A stretch of DNA of 12,186 nt from Smittium culicis (lineage: Eukaryota > Kickxellomycota > Harpellomycetes > Harpellales > Legeriomycetaceae), in the NCBI GenBank assembly GCA_001970855.1, contig LSSN01003065.1, positions 1 to 12,186 of the forward strand, given 5' to 3'. Every line of letters begins with the position of its first letter. Position 1 is the stretch's first letter. The notes under the pieces were generated by a model, which searched no databases, was not told where the DNA came from, and saw nothing but the letters and a program-made list of their open reading frames with translations. Position numbers and translations under genes: made by a program. Below are positions 9,698 to 12,186 of this stretch, in pieces.

Positions 9698-9717
9698 GTA
9701 GATATATCAATTTGACA

Positions 9718-9738
9718 TTGATTACTTTCAGTAATCAA
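9718..9738. repeat. 8-bp perfect stem-loop
   Basis: TTGATTAC (9718-9725) and GTAATCAA (9731-9738) are exact inverted copies separated by TTTCA, a compact hairpin. Confidence 0.55.
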
Positions 9739-9981
9739 GGTTACAGCATGTAGTGGGTTTCATTAGCACTACGATCATTGCAAGCTCGACTCTGATGCGA
9801 TAAATGACTGCCAATTTCACAAAAATGTCAACCGGAAAGATTTACTAGTCGATTTCGGATGATATAAGCATATATCTCATCTTTCTAATCACTAATTTCT
9901 GGACTGAAGGATCTTATTGAAATCAGAACCAAATTTATGAACTTTATTTTGGTGATTTAGCATGTAAGATTGACTTATTAG

Positions 9982-10002
9982 GCTATATGCAGCGCATATA
10001 GC
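9982..10002. repeat. 9-bp perfect stem-loop
   Basis: GCTATATGC (9982-9990) and GCATATAGC (9994-10002) are exact inverted copies separated by three bases (AGC). This is the tightest perfect hairpin in the window. Confidence 0.6.
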
Positions 10003-10051
10003 ACTTTTGATTATATTACTGATGATTTAGATTGTCCACAGGTAAATCTAA

Positions 10052-10269
10052 CTTGATATTAATATTATAGCCCAAGTAGGTGTAGTGGTCGGTGGAGTTG
10101 GCTTTTTGGCGCTGTATTGTAATATCAGTTGTACTTTCCAGGATATATTAATTATTCTGCATATGAAGAAATCGCATACATTTTCTTAGTGCATGATATT
10201 ATAGTTATTATTTGCGGTGAAGCTTGTGGATCAGCGCTTGGTTTAGCCAATGTGAAAAGTCTTCAGTAA
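10052..10269 (+). pseudogene. possible broken membrane-protein relic
   Basis: Two overlapping plus-strand frames. The first (10052-10189, 45 codons) contains a glycine/valine-rich hydrophobic stretch, AQVGVVVGGVGFLALYC, like a transmembrane helix. The second (10123-10269, 48 codons) contains INYSAYEEIAYIFLVHDIIV and GEACGSALGLANVKS, with a second hydrophobic run. A frameshift or a very short intron between about 10123 and 10189 would join them. There is no convincing ATG. I do not recognise a family. The opposite strand of the first half reads as a Pro/Thr-rich frame, so strand is uncertain and chance cannot be excluded. Confidence 0.25.
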
Positions 10270-10285
10270 AAAGTAGTCCAGGTAT

Positions 10286-10325
10286 GTGTGAGGCGGGTCT
10301 TGACACCCGAAAATCACTCGCACAC
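10286..10325. repeat. bulged GC-rich stem-loop
   Basis: An outer stem GTGTG (10286-10290) with CACAC (10321-10325) and AG with CT encloses an inner stem CGGGT (10294-10298) with ACCCG (10305-10309). An unpaired stretch lies on the 3' side. It starts next to CAGGTATGT, which also matches a fungal 5' splice site. Confidence 0.4.
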
Positions 10326-10415
10326 TTGGATATTCAATTAATGTAAAAAAAATGAAGTCATGCGAATCTGAAAAAAACCGACAAGCAATTTGTATTTTTT
10401 TTTTCTTTCTCAGAG

Positions 10416-10421
10416 TTTATT
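10416..10421 (-). terminator. LINE polyadenylation signal AATAAA
   Basis: TTTATT on the plus strand, AATAAA in the sense of the element, 11 bases before the start of the A-rich tail. The spacing is right for 3' end formation and marks the 3' end of the retrotransposon transcript. Confidence 0.6.
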
Positions 10422-10497
10422 AAACATAATTTAAAAGTATACAAAAACTAATAAAAAAATATTCAAAAAGTTAAAAAAATATTGAAAAAATAATTTT

Positions 10498-10951
10498 TCA
10501 ACCGACCCCCCTCCGCCGCTCTAGCAGCTCCATACCCACTGGGCATTGGTTCAAGGGGGCTGGTGAATCACTCATACTTTGCAGTATAAGTGTTCTGGGC
10601 ACGCAGATGCTGTTCAAAAATTTGGCTGTCTCCAGCTCAAAATTTTGATTGGCTGTGCCAGCACGAAGCTGGCTCAAAGATTGTTTAGACTCCCCCCCAA
10701 AGGAGTTTTCCAACTAGCCCCATCCGGGCTTCGTTGAAACTTGAAAGTAAAATTTTTTCGTCAGAGCGGATCGGCATCGGTATGAACCGGCTGACTGTCG
10801 ATGATCGGTGATTTCGTCACCGGCTGCAGCTCAGAAGTATGTGGTCGACCGTCTCAGGCACACACAAGTTGCAGCAGGGGCAAAATTTTTTGAATTTTTG
10901 ATCTACGATTTTCATACGCAAGTTGTATTTAACAAAGTTTAAAAATGCTAA
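10498..10951 (-). pseudogene. LINE reverse-transcriptase ORF, C-terminal fragment, broken
   Basis: The first frame runs from 10951 (after TAA 10952-10954) and includes NFVKYNLRMKIV. It continues into a zinc-knuckle-like segment, CPCCNLCVPETVDHILLSC, with Cys at 10880-10882, 10874-10876, 10871-10873, 10862-10864 and 10826-10828 and His at 10841-10843. A Cys/His motif of this type follows the RT domain in many LINE ORF2 proteins. An in-frame TGA sits at 10817-10819, where a Trp codon would be natural after SCSR. The frame then continues (SSFNEARMGLVGKLL) to a TAA at 10685-10687. The C-terminus resumes in another frame after a T3G7 tract: GGESKQSLSQLRAGTANQNF, then FELETAKFLNSICVPRTLIL, ending at TGA 10498-10500. 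So it carries a stop, a frameshift and a 5' truncation, and cannot be functional. Assignment to RT comes from motif recognition; the clade is not determined. Confidence 0.75.
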
Positions 10952-11286
10952 TTAAAAACTTTAGTTAGGTATGCGCATTCTATAACAACTCCCCCGCCCC
11001 CCAAAAAAATCGATTTTCAGTTGGACCTTTTTCTCATATATCAACACTAATATAACTTAGAGAGATAGTTTATCTATTGCAAATAGTCCAATTTCAATTT
11101 TTTATAAGATATAACATTTTTATACAGTATAACGCTTTATAGCTGATATCATCAATACTTTATTGTTTTAGAAATACGTTGAAAAGGATTGAATTAGTTG
11201 AAATGTCAGATCAATAATAGCAATAATCAGGGTATAATTTGAAACAAAAAAAAAACGGGGAAAGGTGATACAAAGTTAGTAAAATA
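10952..11286. other. spacer between catalase and LINE remnant
   Basis: AT-rich intergenic sequence downstream of catalase. Its one landmark is an interrupted C-tract (C5-G-C6, 10991-11002) just upstream of the LINE coding remnant in the element's orientation. No gene seen. The part nearest 10,960-10,980 may still belong to the element, because MRIPN-like codons continue there in another frame, but I could not align it. Confidence 0.5.
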
Positions 11287-11292
11287 TTTATT
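11287..11292 (-). terminator. catalase polyadenylation signal AATAAA
   Basis: TTTATT on the plus strand, AATAAA in catalase sense, about 30 bases after the stop codon and preceded by a pyrimidine-rich stretch. Suggests a short 3' UTR. Confidence 0.5.
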
Positions 11293-11322
11293 AAATGGAA
11301 TAGAAGCAAAAAGAAAAAAAAA

Positions 11323-12186
11323 TTAGATGTTTGATCCGCGTTTCTTGAGTTCGTTATCGACTCTAAGACCATAGTCTCTATCGACGCGATAGAAGATATC
11401 GAGTTGTCTCTTTTGGATGAATTTTTGTGCGCCAGATAGGCCATCAGCGATATTGCTAGCCAAGCGGTTCTTTTCATCGTTGTTGAACAAGTTGTATAGA
11501 GCAGCGGCTTGTTTGAAGTCAACATCAGATAGAACGTAATCAAAATTGCCGATGGTTCCATTAACAGCCATACCCAATGGGTGAGTGTTGGTTCCAGCTT
11601 TGTTATTTTGGTATGGACCGCCAAAGCTGTTTGGTTCATAGTTAGGACGACTTCCGCTATTTCCGTTAACAGACATCAAACCATCGCGTTGGTGGTTGTT
11701 AGTTCCACTAATTGGAGCATTGATTGGGATTTGAGCAAAGTTTGGACCCAAGCGGTGGCGGTGGGTGTCTGGGTATGAGAACAAACGACCTTGTAACATG
11801 CGGTCAGAAGTGGGGGCAATACCTGGAACCATGTTTGATGGAGAGAATGCAGATTGCTCAACTTCAGCGAAGTAGTTTTCGGGGTTACGGTTAAGAGTCA
11901 TTTTACCAACAGGGATGAGTGGGAAGTCTTTGTGGGAAAGAACTTTGGTAACATCGAAAAGATCGAAGCCAAGTTTATCAGCTTGGCTTGGTTCAACAAC
12001 TTGGATATAGACGTTCCATGAAGGATAGTCGCCCTTTTCGATTGAGTTGAAAAGATCTCTTGTGGCGTGGTTTGGATCTGTACCAGCGAGTTCAGCAGCC
12101 TCCTTGGCGTAGATATTCTTAATACCTTGGTTAGTCTTAAAGTGCCATTTGACGTATTTGAAAGAGCCGTCGCTGTTAACAAGAGC
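11323..12186 (-). CDS. monofunctional heme catalase, C-terminal 287 residues (5' end outside window)
   Basis: Catalase converts two H2O2 to water and oxygen. The frame is open from the window edge (12186) to TAA at 11323-11325; residues 1-95 of the visible part lie upstream of the first internal ATG at 11901. The proximal heme signature RLFSYPDTH is at visible residues 134-142, with the heme-ligand Tyr at 138 (codon 11773-11775), preceded by the family block [24 protein letters not shown] and followed by RHRLGPN. Only about 149 residues follow the Tyr, so it is a small-subunit catalase without the C-terminal flavodoxin-like domain. By comparison with animal catalases about 220 N-terminal residues, including the distal His and Asn, are missing from the window. 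The C-terminus is KKRGSNI; SNI is at best a weak PTS1-like tripeptide, so peroxisomal location is possible but not shown. No intron, frameshift or CTG codon is seen. Codon use favours C-ending codons, in contrast to the AT-rich flanks. Confidence 0.96.
   Translation of the reverse strand, partial: [287 protein letters not shown]

Larger units (their letters stand above)
8269..10394. other. GC-elevated, ORF-less, hairpin-rich block
   Basis: About 2.1 kb with no frame of 60 codons, although base composition is much less AT-rich than the tract to the left (lines near 8521 and 9781 hold 25 G+C of 60). Longer frames would be expected here than in the desert if it were coding, so it is either decayed coding or transposon sequence or non-coding by nature. 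It contains at least seven clear stem-loops, a (GAACGAGG)-type tandem, a palindromic CCCCAATTGGGG followed by G and T runs, and short coding-like frames near 9735-9803 and 10052-10269. No LTRs, tRNA or rRNA were recognised. Confidence 0.6.
10395..10951 (-). mobile_element. truncated, decayed non-LTR retrotransposon (LINE) 3' end
   Basis: This is the 3' terminus of a LINE, its transcript pointing toward the telomere. In minus-strand order it has the C-terminal part of a reverse-transcriptase ORF with a Cys/His cluster, an AT-rich 3' UTR of about 75 bases, AATAAA (10416-10421) and an A-tail (10395-10404, with a further short A-stretch before it). Everything upstream of the last roughly 150 codons is missing, as expected for 5'-truncated insertions made by target-primed reverse transcription. 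It has a higher GC content than its flanks. The exact 5' boundary and any target-site duplication could not be fixed. LINEs that target telomeres exist in several lineages, but nothing here proves targeted insertion. Confidence 0.75.

Noticed and set aside
8280..10340. Mitochondrial insertion (numt) read with TGA as Trp
   Set aside because: Reading TGA as Trp still leaves many TAA/TAG stops and yields no recognisable mitochondrial protein.
11211..11639. 142-codon minus-strand frame overlapping the catalase C-terminus
   Set aside because: It is a shadow of catalase in another frame; its tail is low-complexity sequence from the 3' UTR.
11581..11861. Plus- and minus-strand frames of 61-65 codons inside catalase
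   Set aside because: Out-of-frame or antisense shadows of a well-supported gene.
11898..12182. 94-codon minus-strand frame at the right edge
   Set aside because: The catalase frame itself is open through this stretch and encodes clear family sequence; this frame is an out-of-frame shadow.

Overview
The window looks like the left end of a eukaryotic chromosome, most likely fungal. It opens with 26 perfect copies of CTAATA (1-156) and reaches its first convincing intact gene only about 11.3 kb in. That gene is a monofunctional heme catalase read on the minus strand and cut by the right edge of the window. The fungal assignment is inference. It rests on the catalase sequence, a fungus-sized terminal array, an AATAAA signal behind the catalase, and a degraded LINE-type retrotransposon. 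The catalase reads through in the standard code and uses no CTG among about 21 leucine codons.

Layout: (1) 1-156, terminal hexamer array, G-strand TATTAG. (2) 157 to about 7,200, an extremely AT-rich tract (sampled lines are 10-20% GC) with no reading frame of 60 codons on either strand. It holds only small oddities: a 14-bp palindrome, a 14-bp inverted repeat, a C13 run and one 45-codon relic-like frame. (3) About 7,200-8,270, slightly less AT-rich, with an 81-codon minus-strand frame (7223-7468) and a probable frameshifted minus-strand gene (7801-8268). (4) About 8,280-10,340, clearly richer in GC in places (some lines near 42%) but still without a long frame. It carries many stem-loops, including a 22-bp hairpin at 8360-8416 preceded by a TATA-box sequence and followed by T-runs, and broken coding-like frames near 10,050-10,270. 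(5) 10,395 to about 10,951, the 3' end of a decayed non-LTR retrotransposon on the minus strand. It has a Cys/His-rich C-terminal motif, a stop codon, a frameshift, an AATAAA signal and an A-tail. (6) 10,952-11,286, an intergenic spacer. (7) 11,287-12,186, the catalase poly(A) signal and the last 287 codons of catalase.

The genes do not form a pathway. The picture is a subtelomere: terminal repeat, gene-poor AT-rich chromatin, relics of genes and of a retroelement, then the first housekeeping-type gene. The items most worth a second look are the G-poor telomere-like repeat, the TATA/hairpin/T-run unit at 8307-8461, and the structured ORF-less block that contains it. Statements about gene families come from recognition of motifs; no database search was possible.
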